Of a stretch of DNA of 64,000 nucleotides, positions 8,711 to 18,340 are shown in pieces. The notes beneath the pieces are model-generated. The model was not told where the DNA came from and made no database searches. It worked only from the letters and a program-made list of their open reading frames with translations. The stretch covers positions 81,577-145,576 of the forward strand of contig JAEMWC010001505.1 in NCBI GenBank assembly GCA_016490735.1, in the 5' to 3' direction. Both the position numbers and the translations under genes were made by a program. The DNA comes from Pachyseris speciosa (taxonomy: Eukaryota > Cnidaria > Anthozoa > Scleractinia > Pachyseridae). Each line of letters starts with the position of its first letter. Within the stretch, counting starts at the first letter, position 1.

Positions 8711-9196
8711 ATGAAAGAGCGAAAAAGCATATTCAGCTGGAACCATATTTCAGGTGAATTAACAGAAGATCAGGTAAATGAATTAAAATCCTATTACCGA
8801 ACATATCACAGAAAGTATTGGGCTCATAAACAGGCTGTTAAACGGTTCAAAAAATGGAAATTACTGGGGAATTCCTTGTCCATCATCTTTGCAACTGGGG
8901 GTCTCGCCACAAGTGTGGCAACAGGTGGTGTTAGTTTGGTAGCCATCAGTACAGCAGCACTTTTGATACAAGGGTGGATGAAGCATAAAAACCTAGATTT
9001 GAAAATCCAAAATTGCACATATGCTTATCAAAGCTATCAACATCTACTCAATTCAATAAAAGACAAGTTGAGAAGTGGTGATTTTGATGCTTCAAGTATA
9101 CAAATCTCAATGAAGAATATCGATGATTATGTGACTGACAATAGTCCAATTATTGTTAAGTACCTACAGAAATATGATGAAAAATTCACTGCTTGA
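8711..9196 (+). CDS. Conserved two-helix membrane protein
   Basis: 161 residues, intact. Residues 1-60 are polar and basic (SYYRTYHRKYWAHKQAVKRF). Residues about 57-95 form a Gly/Ala-rich hydrophobic hairpin (IFATGGLATSVATGGVSLVA then STAALLIQGW), and the C-terminal 65 residues form a charged helix ending YLQKYDEKF. Element B at 59,070-59,545 keeps the same architecture with little identity (FYAFYHKKHWGY, SAVAGGITLNPIVFATLTAFG, LAKYAKRF), so selection has maintained the fold. SLATT-like and holin-like proteins have comparable hairpins, but I cannot place it in either family. Possible roles are membrane remodelling, inner-membrane anchoring or entry. The 3' end overlaps the stop of the convergent gene by about 10 bp. 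Confidence 0.55.
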   Translation: MKERKSIFSWNHISGELTEDQVNELKSYYRTYHRKYWAHKQAVKRFKKWKLLGNSLSIIFATGGLATSVATGGVSLVAISTAALLIQGWMKHKNLDLKIQNCTYAYQSYQHLLNSIKDKLRSGDFDASSIQISMKNIDDYVTDNSPIIVKYLQKYDEKFTA

Positions 9197-9749
9197 TAAT
9201 ACGAATAATCTTATCAAATCTCAACAATAGAATCTCAATCCAATATCGATCATAAAATCCAAGCGTCTTTTTTGATCTAGTAACTATTATTTTATCAAAT
9301 GGAAGATCAAGCATTAAAAATATTTGCTTAAGCATAAATTTAGTGCTAATCATTCTTTTTCGATTCTTATTTACCAAAGGGAGGATAGTGTCTATCTCTT
9401 CGAATATTTTCAATATTTTTCCCTTATCTTTTACTGAAATTTGAAATCTATTCTTGCGACATATACCATTTATCACATTTTCAATATGGTATTTCCGATG
9501 ATACACAGATTTCCGCTTTATTTTATACATATTATCATGAAAGTCAACAAACTCTTTACAATAATCATAACCATGAACTGAACCACAATTTAGACAAACA
9601 TTTTCACCATCATCGTTAAACATTTTCTGATTATCACAGCAAGGTGCTTTCACACTTTTAACAACTTTGACCAATAGCTGATCACAAAAATAACATGACA
9701 ATTCTCCCATATTTTTCAATTCATTGTGAATTACTGAATTACAACTCAT
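9186..9749 (-). CDS. Zinc-ribbon late-transcription-factor-like protein (VLTF3/TFIIB-type)
   Basis: 187 residues, intact. An N-terminal Cys pair (SCYFCDQLL) is followed by a zinc ribbon, PCCDNQKMF...VCLNCGSVHGYDYC. Next comes YKIKRKSVYHRKYHIENVI, a basic/aromatic stretch seen in viral late transcription factor 3-like proteins. The C-terminal half is basic and helical with FYDRYWIEILLLRFDK. A zinc-ribbon gene occupies the same convergent position in element B (59,802-60,077, CCGET...CQSCQRVEEL). The likely role is recognition of late promoters. A general TFIIB-like ribbon protein is the alternative. The gene is expressed from the right end of the element, opposite to the fibre operon, and is the last element gene before host DNA. 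Confidence 0.6.
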   Translation of the reverse strand: MSCNSVIHNELKNMGELSCYFCDQLLVKVVKSVKAPCCDNQKMFNDDGENVCLNCGSVHGYDYCKEFVDFHDNMYKIKRKSVYHRKYHIENVINGICRKNRFQISVKDKGKILKIFEEIDTILPLVNKNRKRMISTKFMLKQIFLMLDLPFDKIIVTRSKKTLGFYDRYWIEILLLRFDKIIRIIKQ

Positions 9750-9779
9750 TTCTATACTATTATATGAGATTTTATTTTT

Positions 9780-10300
9780 ATGTAACCATCGGATGGTTCC
9801 ACGTGAGAAATAATAGCTATAGGTGATGACTCATTCCCTGTTTTCCGAGAATGTCACGCTTGGTGATTTTTCCGAGAATGTCACGCATTTTAAAATAACT
9901 ATAAATTCCAAAATACGAGATCATTTTGCTAAAACACCCCCCTAAATTAATTTATGTGCTGAAACCCCCAAACACTATACTACTGACGAGCCGCTTCTTG
10001 CATAACCCTTTTTCTTTTTTCCTCGTCGTTTCGTCCGTCACTTGCCCCTTACCCCTCTCGGCCAGAGGAAGAAACAATGACAAGTAAATAAATAAATTAT
10101 TTAATCTCTGACTTGGAACGCACGACCCTCAGATCTCAACGCCCATAGTATCCCATTTTCACCAATGGGTTTGCCACTCATTGTCTCTGCGTGCTTAAGT
10201 TATGGGAAATCCGATTTTGTGGTGACAGTGAGCGACTTCACCAGACAGAGGTGTCAAACTGTTGTGCTACGTCGCCGATGGGAGGAAGGTGGGTAAAAAT
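9780..10300. other. Gap at the element A / host boundary
   Basis: No convincing gene. A 19-bp direct repeat (TTTTCCGAGAATGTCACGC) occurs twice within 9838-9887. The rest is low-coding sequence with a poly(AAAT)-like patch near 10,085. The change from AT-rich coding to host-like DNA happens at the left end of this interval; no TIR or 6-bp target duplication could be recognised. Confidence 0.5.
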
Positions 10301-10316
10301 TCTAATGACCTACCGG

Positions 10317-10520
10317 CGGTTTGCCTAGACTTGTGAAACTGCCAAGAATCAAGTTATCAGGCCCAAATTTAATACCGGAACGCTGTCGAGGCCTGGGTCT
10401 AGTCCGTGGGAAGGTGTCTAGAGACTTTCGCACGCACAACAATTTCGTGCCAAATTCCTTGATGAAAATAGTCTGCACCATATCCGATTGGGCCACTTGC
10501 TCATCAGTTACGTTCGCCAT
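10317..10520 (-). CDS. Possible first exon of a host gene
   Basis: The minus-strand frame starts MANVTDEQVAQSDMVQTIF at 10,520 and runs to a potential splice donor (GTAGGT) at about 10,316, after GSFTSLGKPP. The opening and amino-acid usage look protein-like, but no downstream exon could be recognised to the left, which is occupied by element A. It may be a fragment left behind when the element inserted, or a chance ORF. Confidence 0.25.
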
Positions 10521-10539
10521 AGAATTTTGTAATAATTAA

Positions 10540-11780
10540 CGTGAGTAGTCATTAAAGTCACGAATCGTTAAAGCCTTTGCAAAAGAAATGTTTAGTCGGA
10601 ATTGAATTACTTCAATATAAATTTCATAGCAAAGGAATTTAATTGAGAGCGTTTCTTGTGATCGGTTTTCAGCAACATATTGAAAAGGTTTGAGAATCGC
10701 AAGAAAAATTGAGAAGTTATAGCTTGATAAACCAAAGTGCATCTTCAAAAATAATTTGTTTAACGACGAATACACTTTAGACAGATAGATAAAAATTTTT
10801 TACTTGTTACATTCTTCAGGTGTAACAATTCGTTACGAATTAGCTAACTTTTCTACCTTTATACGTAGCTAGACTGCAAATAGCTTATTAAATATTCAAA
10901 ACGAGTTATTTTTGGACGTACTAAAATTAGCGTAACCACAAACATCTCATTAAGAGCGAATGTCGCTAAGGCTTGAGCAAAATTGGAAATGGTCAAACAA
11001 AACCTTCCTTGATACTTTGTGTGTAGTTAGTCCTTGGGATGAAACTACTCACCATGGTATTTGTTTGATTTCTGATAAAAACCTGAGCTGAGCATCAGGG
11101 GGTGGAGTTTAGGCCTCAAAAAGCATTTTTGGGGACATTTTGCACCTTGAAATTTGGAGTTTTGTTAGCAAAATATTTCAAAGAGCAACTTTACAGATAA
11201 AAATCTGCTTATATCATAGCAAACTTTCATCCTTCCTCTCAAGAAATATGTTATCAATTTTTCACCTTGCCCCCTGGTGACCCCTGTGCCTTATCATTTT
11301 GAAGGGGGGGGGGGGGGGGGGGAGATGGTTTTTTAAAAAGCTGAAAATAAGACATCTTTAAACAAACTTTTCTCTTCCTGGTATTTGGATTTTCATCAAA
11401 ATTAAGACTGGATGTGAATATTTCACTCTTTGTGAATCGTTTGCTGCTTAAAACTCCGCGGGCACTCCATAATTTTTCGAAGGCTAATCAATTTACAATG
11501 TATACCTCAGGCAAAATTACGATTTTTCGGACTTTTTATTCACGACTATCTTTCTTTTAAATAATATTATTCAGTCGATTTCACGCAAGACCGTTCCATT
11601 ATTTACCATAGATTGTATTTATTTTGGTTTGTTAGTCAGATTACAAGTAGATTTGCCGTTATTATTTTTCAAAAATCGCATCTTCAAGCAAGCGGTTAAT
11701 ATATGCAAATTATTGTCTTGGGTAAGCGGGCAAGAAAAATGTATAACTGAACTGTCCAGCATAGTTAACCGCTCTGAAGG
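10540..11780. other. Long non-coding stretch with a G homopolymer
   Basis: No gene, TIR or SINE was recognised. A run of about 18 G lies near 11,306-11,322. The surrounding sequence is of mixed composition with many stops in all frames. Confidence 0.5.
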
Positions 11781-11784
11781 TATC

Positions 11785-11793
11785 TATAAAAGG
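11785..11793 (+). promoter_or_regulatory. TATA-box-like site
   Basis: TATAAAAGG lies about 60 bp upstream of an ATG at 11,853 that opens a 67-codon frame (MGNHTNVGGSSVNVSYGENA). The spacing would suit a short 5' UTR. The frame itself is unrecognised and could be a first exon, a small gene or chance. Confidence 0.3.
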
Positions 11794-11852
11794 TAACTTA
11801 AATTATACATACCATTAGCAAAGCCATCAGTTCGAGAAACATTTCAGAGTCA

Positions 11853-12056
11853 ATGGGAAATCACACAAATGTCGGTGGTTCCTCAGTGAACGTCTCATAT
11901 GGAGAGAATGCATGTCGGCGCGTTCAAACCACAGTTCTCATCTTCGATGACAGATCAAATGGTTCCTTTTACAGCGACACCCTATCCAATTTGCTGCACC
12001 TGCAATTGGTTCGCCAAAAAGCTCCAAACATCATCATTTGTTTTAGAGTTAGCTGA
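11853..12056 (+). CDS. Small unrecognised ORF downstream of a TATA-like site
   Basis: A 67-residue frame beginning MGNHTNVGGSSVNVSYGENA. An overlapping +1 frame (11,899-12,090) is also open, so the coding frame is uncertain. No signal peptide, domain or splice donor of good quality was found inside. Its only support is position behind the TATAAAAGG at 11,785. Confidence 0.2.
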   Translation: MGNHTNVGGSSVNVSYGENACRRVQTTVLIFDDRSNGSFYSDTLSNLLHLQLVRQKAPNIIICFRVS

Positions 12057-12363
12057 CGGACATCTTGCATCTCGGTGTTTAAAGTCATGATCTGGCATTC
12101 AGTTCTTACCGGCTGCCTCGTCAACGATGTGGAGAATGCTGTTTAAAGCACTTTTAAACTTCGGGATGTTTAACTTTGAAATGCCTTGCTATAAAATTGC
12201 TGGTAAGTTAATTGTCATGTAGTACGAAAACAGCGAAGTCCCACATTTCATGCCCACCAAGGGTTCAGTATGGTGTTGATGGTGTTTATGTTTGTGCGCG
12301 TTTCCGCTGACCGGTTGTTATTGCTCGCAACTTGAGGCGTGCCTGAGAAGAACTTGAACGATA

Positions 12364-12481
12364 TCAGGCCCCAGTTGTTTAAAGAGCGGGTAACTCCATC
12401 CAGCGGACAAAATGCATCGCAACTGGATAGCGACATATCCGCTTGATAGAGTTATCCGCTCTTTGAACAGCTGGGGCCTGA
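12364..12481. mobile_element. Small foldback (MITE-like) element
   Basis: Ends are exact inverted copies: TCAGGCCCCAG at the left and CTGGGGCCTGA at the right. The homology continues inward (TTGTTTAAAGAGCGG versus CCGCTCTTTGAACAG). The 118-bp unit has no coding capacity and can fold into a long hairpin. Confidence 0.7.
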
Positions 12482-12658
12482 TTTCTTCCTGCTATTTACC
12501 CCAAATTTAGGTTCGGTTACCATACCTTGAAGATCTTAAATGCTCATTTTTAAGAGGTTTTCCTCCGTTTTGGCCTTAAGCTGGTACTTAACCGAGTCGT
12601 ACCACAAGTGGAGCAATGCAGGTTCCGCAAGTGATCTTAATAATTGGGAGGGGAGCGT

Positions 12659-13200
12659 CTAATAAAAACTTAACACCTCAGGGAGAACGTTTATTAGAAA
12701 CGAAGCGTTTATTTCGGGTTTAAACCGCAAGTTCTGTTGGGCCGTGAGAAACACAGGACACCAGTTCATGAACGATCTGGCTGTTTTATACTTGATACCA
12801 CACGCCGTAAAGCCATCTTGTGTCAAAACTTTCCAATCGTCGATGTCCATGGTTGACGTGGACGCTTCATCTATGAAGATCACTTCGGTAGACTTGGTTA
12901 TCATGGCCTTGTTAAATACCCTCTGTTTGGTTATTGTAGCTATGTTGGAATGATGGATGAGGCTGAGGATGGGTTGAAAAGGCTGGTTTTGCTACTGTTG
13001 GCATCACCGATCAAACACGGGACCCTGTCCTTGTGACGTTTTTTTTATTGAAGTTGAGCAACTTTAGGTAATCCTCGCAGAACTCACCAATGTCTTCATC
13101 GGAAAGGCTGTTTTCTAGAATTTCTCGGCAGTTTTTTGGATCAGGCGCTTTTTTGTGCGTCGTATCTGCTAAAAGCACGCGGAGAAACCATGTCAATCTT
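12659..13200 (-). pseudogene. SF3-type (Rep/NS1-like) helicase fragment
   Basis: The upstream part (13,196-13,030) reads EILENSLSDEDIGEFCEDYL. After a frame change, a Walker-A-like CLIGDANSSKTSLF appears (about 12,970-13,010, with Ser where the usual second Gly stands). After another change, KSTEVIFIDEASTSTMDID gives a Walker B (12,850-12,900), followed by RSFMNWCPVFLTAQQNLRF, which fits the strand and polar residue of SF3 motif C. The order A, B, C with these spacings is that of SF3 helicases of small DNA viruses and Rep-type transposons. At least two frameshifts are present, and the right side ends where a LINE tail begins. It is a fossil fragment, either an endogenous parvovirus-like piece or a transposon gene. 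Confidence 0.5.
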
Positions 13201-13214
13201 TTCGTCTGGGATGG

Positions 13215-13748
13215 GCCCTCCAGAAATCGTCTGTCCTTCCCTCCAGAAATCCCTCCCAGAAATTGTCTGTCCTGTCCTCAGAACTTCTATATTAAAAATT
13301 CTAGAATCGACCGACAAAAATTCTCTTTTTCAAGCGTTGGAGCAAAAGTGTGGAATGGGATACCTGAAAGAATAAAAAAGTCACCAAAAAATAGTTTTAA
13401 GAAAAAAATGAAAAGAGCACTATTTGACATTTTCAAAACTAAAGATAGTTACATTGAAATCGATAAAATAATATTTGATCTAAAGAATCATTAGAGAAGA
13501 AACAAGTGCGAGTACTTTTATTACCTTAGTATCTCAAGCTCTCTCTCTCTCTCTTTTTTCTTTTTTGTTTGTTTGTTCAATCTCGCACAAATACACTTAT
13601 CTTTTTTTTTCTCTTTTTTAATCCTGTACTGTAATATAATTGCCTCTGTTACAATAGACTGGCCTGCCACGATTAGCTAAGCTACCTGTAGGTCAGTCTA
13701 ACTTGTAAAATTGTAATTGTAATAATTGTAATAATAATAATAAAGATA
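13215..13748 (+). mobile_element. 5'-truncated non-LTR retrotransposon (3' end)
   Basis: The open frame to 13,494 ends with RIDRQKFSFSSVGAKVWNGI and FKKKMKRALFDIF, the C-terminal tail of CR1/L2-type reverse-transcriptase ORFs (a sequence of the type S-F-x-x-x-G-A-K-V/I-W-N-x-I-P). A 3' UTR with CT-rich and T-rich tracts follows and ends in a TAA/ATA repeat (about 13,718-13,745). Truncation at the 5' side and a simple-repeat 3' tail are the expected structure of an inserted LINE. It lies against the helicase fragment. Confidence 0.65.
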
Positions 13749-13749
13749 A

Positions 13750-14488
13750 TAGAGATAAAGGTAGTCGTCGTTCAAACACGTTCGTTCGTTCAAACACGAC
13801 CAGCAATAACCAGCATCTACTTCAATAAGGTTGAAGTAGAAACTTTTACTTCTATGTTTCAACATGTTCTAGCAGGATTTTGTCAACCCAATTTTGGCTG
13901 TTGTTTGTATTCAGCATAGAGATTCAGTGTTTTACGTGCAATGCTTTCCTAAAGCTGACATACTTTCGATGACAACGACCATTATTACACTGCGCTATAA
14001 CAAATGTTTACAATAATAGTCAAGCTTATAAGCTCTTGTAAAATTCATTAATAATTCATAAGACTAACGACCAATCTACGGGCAGTATTTGAGTCACATG
14101 TATACCTCTCTAAACCCCAATAAAAACTATTAACTTTCATAAAGATGTCCTGCTCCGCTAATTAGTATGCATTAACTTTGATACAGATCTCTACTGATTA
14201 ACATTACAAACACGACAAACACAATCTATTGTTTCACTTCACAAGTAACATAAAATCTCGCCGTTTTAAATGTCCATAAAGATCTCCCGCTCATATTTTA
14301 TGTATTACGTAAATATCATACAAATGTCCAGTCATTGATTGGGATAAGATAGGATAAGCAAGGGAAATACTTTTGTAAATTCTAAAATCACTTAAGACTC
14401 ATTAAAAAAAAAACATGAAAACCCCTTAAAAGTTAAAAGTTATCTTAGTAAAGGGCCGAATTGAGATTGATAAAAATGGGTAATACTA
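13750..14488. other. Non-coding interval
   Basis: No ORF above background and no recognisable repeat beyond an A run near 14,404. Nothing supported. Confidence 0.5.
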
Positions 14489-15832
14489 CCATTTGTGTTC
14501 AACCGTGAGGCGTGAACGTTTTTTCGCGCATGTTTATTTTTCAAACGAGACAGTTTCCCAGACAACTGTGTCGCCTGGGCCAATGAAAATGTTTCGTTTG
14601 GAGCACGAAACTATGAATGTTTGTCAAACAAACGTTGCACGTTTCGTTCACCTGATGTGCAGGTTTGACAAAATTAAAGACAGTTTTTAGGGTTTTGAAC
14701 ACTTCGTGTCATTACAACTTCAGAAAGATGGAGGCGCGAAAAGTAAACAAATTCGGTCGAACCTATCGCACCGGAATTGCTCTGGATCAAAACATGAAAT
14801 CACTTATAATAGATAGAATTCTCGAGGAAGGTGGCGATCGAGTGACTAGATACATTTCGAGATCGTTTCGTTATTTTTTCCTTTTTCCGAGCCGGGAACT
14901 GAAGCTCTCTGTAAACACCATTATAAAGACTTGGCGAAACTCTTGATTAATCCTCGAGCTACAGGAGGTACAAAGTGGAGTAAATTAACAGAAGAACTGA
15001 AAAGCCGTCTGTCTTACTTGCAGTGTTGAAGAAATGGACGGGAAATGATTAATGGACATCTTGTCCGAATTGTCAACTTCTCCACCAGTTATTCCATAAA
15101 AACGCATATTTTCCGGCTTACAGTTTGAATTTACAGTTGCTGTTCTGTAAATTTGTCGAGTTCTGAGTATCAAAACTGAACTCGGTTCAAGAGTTAAGCG
15201 TTCGCTAGCTGCAAGTATTCTCTTGAGTTACAATCTGCGGTCTGTTTCTAAAAAAAATAAATACAATGAGTTCAAAAGAAGATGTAAAAGTGCATTGACG
15301 CCGTTCTCGCGCTGGTTATCCCAGCAGAAGTAAAAGCATCTTCACCTGTCCTGTTTTTCATGACATCGTTGCAGTTTTACCAAACATTTATATCCTGAAT
15401 TGATTTAAGATTTACTGGAATAATTTCATTCGACTCATGATAAAGCGCCGCGCATAACAGAACTAAAACAACTTTCTCAGCCAAACTCACAAATAAAATT
15501 TCAAATGATGTAATGGATATAAAGAATTCTTGTTTCTGATCAAATGATATCTGGTTTAAAATATGTTATATGCAAGTATGGCAAGTATTACTTCTCTCTG
15601 AAGTTGCAATGACACGAAGTGTCCAAAAACCTAAAAACTGTCTTTAATTTTGTCAAACCTGCACATCAAGTGAACGAAACGTGCAACGTTTGTTTGACAA
15701 ACATTCATAGTTTCGTGCTCCAGACGAAACATTTTCATTGGTCCACTCGACACAGTTGTCTGGGAAACTGTCTCGTTTGAAAAATAAACATGCGCGCAAA
15801 AACGTTCACGTTTCACGGTTGAACACAAATGG
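14489..15832. mobile_element. Tc1/mariner-like element with about 240-bp TIRs, flanked by TA
   Basis: The left arm (14,489-14,727) and right arm (15,595-15,832) are inverted copies; both encode the same 65-codon frame on opposite strands. The outer ends read CCATTTGTGTTCAACCGTGA and each is flanked by TA (14,487-14,488 and 15,833-15,834), the target duplication expected of the IS630-Tc1-mariner group. The interior keeps a transposase N-terminal fragment. Arm identity is high with scattered differences, so the element is old but not ancient. Non-autonomous because the catalytic domain is missing. Confidence 0.75.
14728..15035 (+). pseudogene. Transposase N-terminal (paired-like HTH) fragment
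   Basis: The frame after ATG 14,728 reads EARKVNKFGRTYRTGIALDQ, RILEEGGDRVT and VNTIIKTWRNS: a basic start followed by helix-turn-helix spacing of the kind seen in Tc1/mariner-type transposases. A one-base shift near 14,940 continues with RATGGTKWSKLTEELKSRL, the linker that usually precedes the second HTH. Nothing resembling the DDE catalytic domain follows. It is flanked by the TIRs of the element in which it sits. Confidence 0.55.
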
Positions 15833-16029
15833 TAGGAAAGGAAAGCAAATGTATATTTCCAGTTTTAGTAATTTTTGCTTTGAATAAATTTTGGTTACGT
15901 GGTTTCTGGATCAGGACTATCGCCGTCTAATAGTTACCTCTTCGCATTGGATTTTCTTAGAACCAGTATGAGAACGTAATACTCTTACTCTTTGATCTTG
16001 TATTTGTTTCAGGAGCATCCTTTCCAATG

Positions 16030-16380
16030 CGTGTACCTTAGTGCCAACCGTTTTCCTACGACATTGGAAAACGAAATTCGAACTACCATTTTCGTTTTCC
16101 GTTTTCCAACGACTTGGGAAAACGGAATTCTAACTTCCATTTTCGTTTTCCGTTTTCCTACGACATTGGAAAACGGAATTCGAACTTCCATTTTCGTTTT
16201 CCGTTTTCCTACGACATTGGAAAACGGAATTCGAACTTCCATTTTCGTTATCCCTTTTTCCTAATACATTGAAAACGAAAAACGGAATTCAAACTTCGAT
16301 TTCCGTTTTTCGTCTTTCGTTTTTGCTTAAGACATTGAAAACCGGAATTTGAACTTCGATTTTCGTTTTCCGTTTCCGTA
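16030..16380. repeat. Tandem repeat, about 51-bp unit with internal palindrome
   Basis: Roughly six consecutive copies of a unit built around CGTTTTCC...CGACATTGGAAAACG. Copies two to four are nearly identical and the last ones decay. Each unit contains an inverted repeat, so both strands show open frames rich in RFPTTLENGIRT or IPFSNVVGKRKTKMEV; these are by-products of the repeat, not genes. Confidence 0.85.
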
Positions 16381-17072
16381 TTTTTGTCATTTCTGTATTT
16401 CCTGGAGCGGATCTAAGGTTGGTTCGGGGCTTCAGTCGAACCCTCTTTAAATTAAGACATTACCGTCTAAGAACTTTCGGTTACTACAGAAACGTGGTGA
16501 AAAAATTAAGGTAAAGCAGTACCTGGTAATGTAAAACAATAAAGACAATAGAGCATGTCGGGTCCATGTGGTTTTTCGTCCATTTGATTTTCATCCAGTA
16601 TTAAAAATTGAAAATCAAAATCAATTTCCATGCACCTTCATTTTATTCCATTTTTAACGAAAGTGAAAAAGGAAAATTCAAAATTAAAATCAATATGTTT
16701 GATTGTCGAATTAAAGAAAAGTCACTGTCGAGACCTGTTTTTAATTTTCGTCGTTTTCTAATGAAATAAAAAATAAAAACGACTTTCCTTTTTTCGATTT
16801 TCTTATTTTCCGTCTATATCAAAAACGATAATTGCCACCATTGTTCTTAAAATCTAATGTTATAAAAATTGAATCCCTCGTACTCTAGATCTTTCTCTCA
16901 TTGAATGAATATAGAACACACCGCTCGCGTGTGAGAAACTAGAAATCAAAATCCCCATTTCAATTTTGGTCTTCGATGAAAATCAAAAATTGAATACCGG
17001 ACAAAAACACCTTGCAGGGGAGGGGAGCGTACACTGCCGACATTGTTAGGCTCGGTTACTAAGTAAACAAAG

Positions 17073-17312
17073 ATGGCGGCCGACGAAAGCCGTAAAATTC
17101 CTTATGAAATCGGTGCGAAGAAAAGTGCTTCGGTTGGTACAAGTTTAAACCTTTGCCGGATGCACATACCTACAGGATCAGACTGCAGGGATGTACACTC
17201 ACGCAGGGATATACACTCACAAGAATCTTCAATCTCGAAGGAGGTGGGCCCACTAGAAAGAAGAAGAGACTTTAATATAAGGCCATTTCACTTTGTTAAG
17301 CTTAAGCTTTAA
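17073..17312 (+). other. Arm-encoded ORF (left copy)
   Basis: 79-codon frame starting MAADESRKIPYEIGAKKSAS just after a good initiation context (AAGATGGCGGCC). It continues TGSDCRDVHSRRDIHSQESS and RRRDFN, then diverges. The same frame is kept on the opposite strand of the right arm (21,106-20,822). It may be a captured first exon of a host gene or the start of a lost transposase. Confidence 0.35.
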
Positions 17313-17449
17313 TTAAAAGTTTGTAACAGCAAGACCTATCATTGATTAGAGGGGGTGGGGTGGGGTGGGGGGGGGGAGGCTAGTGCAAATGGGGGGAGGG
17401 TCATTAAATTTTATGTAGCCAAAAACGGGAGGGTCACCAAAAATTCCAA

Positions 17450-18000
17450 AGTTGAACTGAACTTTGTACCTCTTCCCTCAACATATTAATTTTGTTTCCC
17501 CTTGGGAACCTTGCTTTTTCAAACAACCAAAAGATTAAGTGTGAATTCTCCATAAAGAACTAGAAAGCAAGGTGGAAAAGCTGAAGCATATGGAGTTGGA
17601 GGTCATGCACCCGAAGATCAAAAACAAATCTGAACTTTCAGCACGTGAATAAACAATACTGAATCAGTCCACACCAAGTGTTACAGTTGTGATTAAATAC
17701 AAATACAGTCTATTACAGTTGTATTTATTAACTTGCTTATGTGGAATAAGGGGGGAGGGGAGGGGGCTTAAAAGAGAGGGGTAGCTTAATAACTTTCTTC
17801 CTCTGAAACGGGGGGCTTATTTGAGCGGGGGTAGGGGGGTGTAATGGAGGATTTACAGTATATTTTTCATGGGGCAAACGATCGGCCTTCCTTTCAAAAG
17901 GAATTTACATCAGTTGGTCAAGAGAACAATAGGAGCAGCATCATAGAAGTAATTAGGGACCTGCCATTTATTAGAGGGGGGAGGGCTGGTGCAATTTTTT
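17450..18000. other. Low-complexity interior of the long-TIR element
   Basis: G-rich runs (17,350-17,400; 17,750-17,850) and no convincing coding frame. Confidence 0.5.
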
Positions 18001-18004
18001 TCTC

Positions 18005-18340
18005 TAGGTTCAATTCAATTCAATTCAATTCAATTTATTCACACTTATTTGGCTGAAATACAAATGTTTATAATAGAAATAAATAATAAACAAGCAGAGC
18101 ATTATATTAATATGTGATTTTACCTTCTAGGGGAGAAGTGCGTAGTGGCCAAAGGAGCAAAGCTTTCGTGTTGGCCACTACCTCTGTGCAATTACAGATA
18201 TGGGGGAAGTAGAATGTAACACTAATTATAGAGTTCTAGTGATTAAATTAGAGTCGAAAATACATCAGTAAGGCAAACTGTACAATTACTTAAGTATAAA
18301 ATAATATAACTGTTTTTTTTTTAAAATTATGTTTGGCTAT
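18005..18340 (-). mobile_element. LINE 3'-terminal fragment with pentamer tail
   Basis: A CAATT pentamer repeat (18,005-18,035) adjoins sequence whose minus strand reads as a non-LTR 3' UTR. A simple-repeat tail at the 3' end of an otherwise unique segment is typical of CR1/L2/RTE-type insertions. No coding part remains. Confidence 0.45.

Larger units (their letters stand above)
1..9800. mobile_element. Element A: AT-rich Polinton/Maverick-type virus-like element, partial
   Basis: A compact block of closely spaced or overlapping intronless ORFs on both strands, visibly AT-rich compared with the following host DNA. It encodes a capsid protein, a penton-like protein, a packaging ATPase, fibre proteins and a zinc-ribbon late-factor-like protein, which together are the morphogenesis set of Polinton/adintovirus-type elements. 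The same gene order recurs in the GC-rich element at 48-64 kb. The left edge of the window cuts the element. The right limit is placed just after the start codon of the minus-strand zinc-ribbon gene (9749), where coding density ends; no terminal inverted repeat could be identified. Several genes carry frameshifts or stops, so this copy is probably inactive. An independently evolving insertion of a related virus is the main alternative to an old mobile element. Confidence 0.75.

Noticed and set aside
1..9800. Bacteriophage or prophage because of tail-fibre-like repeats
   Set aside because: Capsid, penton and packaging ATPase are of Polinton type, the neighbouring DNA has introns and SINEs, and no phage tail, portal or terminase gene is present.
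16009..16264. Two opposite ORFs of 77 and 90 codons
   Set aside because: Both are by-products of the 51-bp tandem repeat.
16030..16380. CRISPR-like array
   Set aside because: Repeats are contiguous without unique spacers, and the context is eukaryotic.
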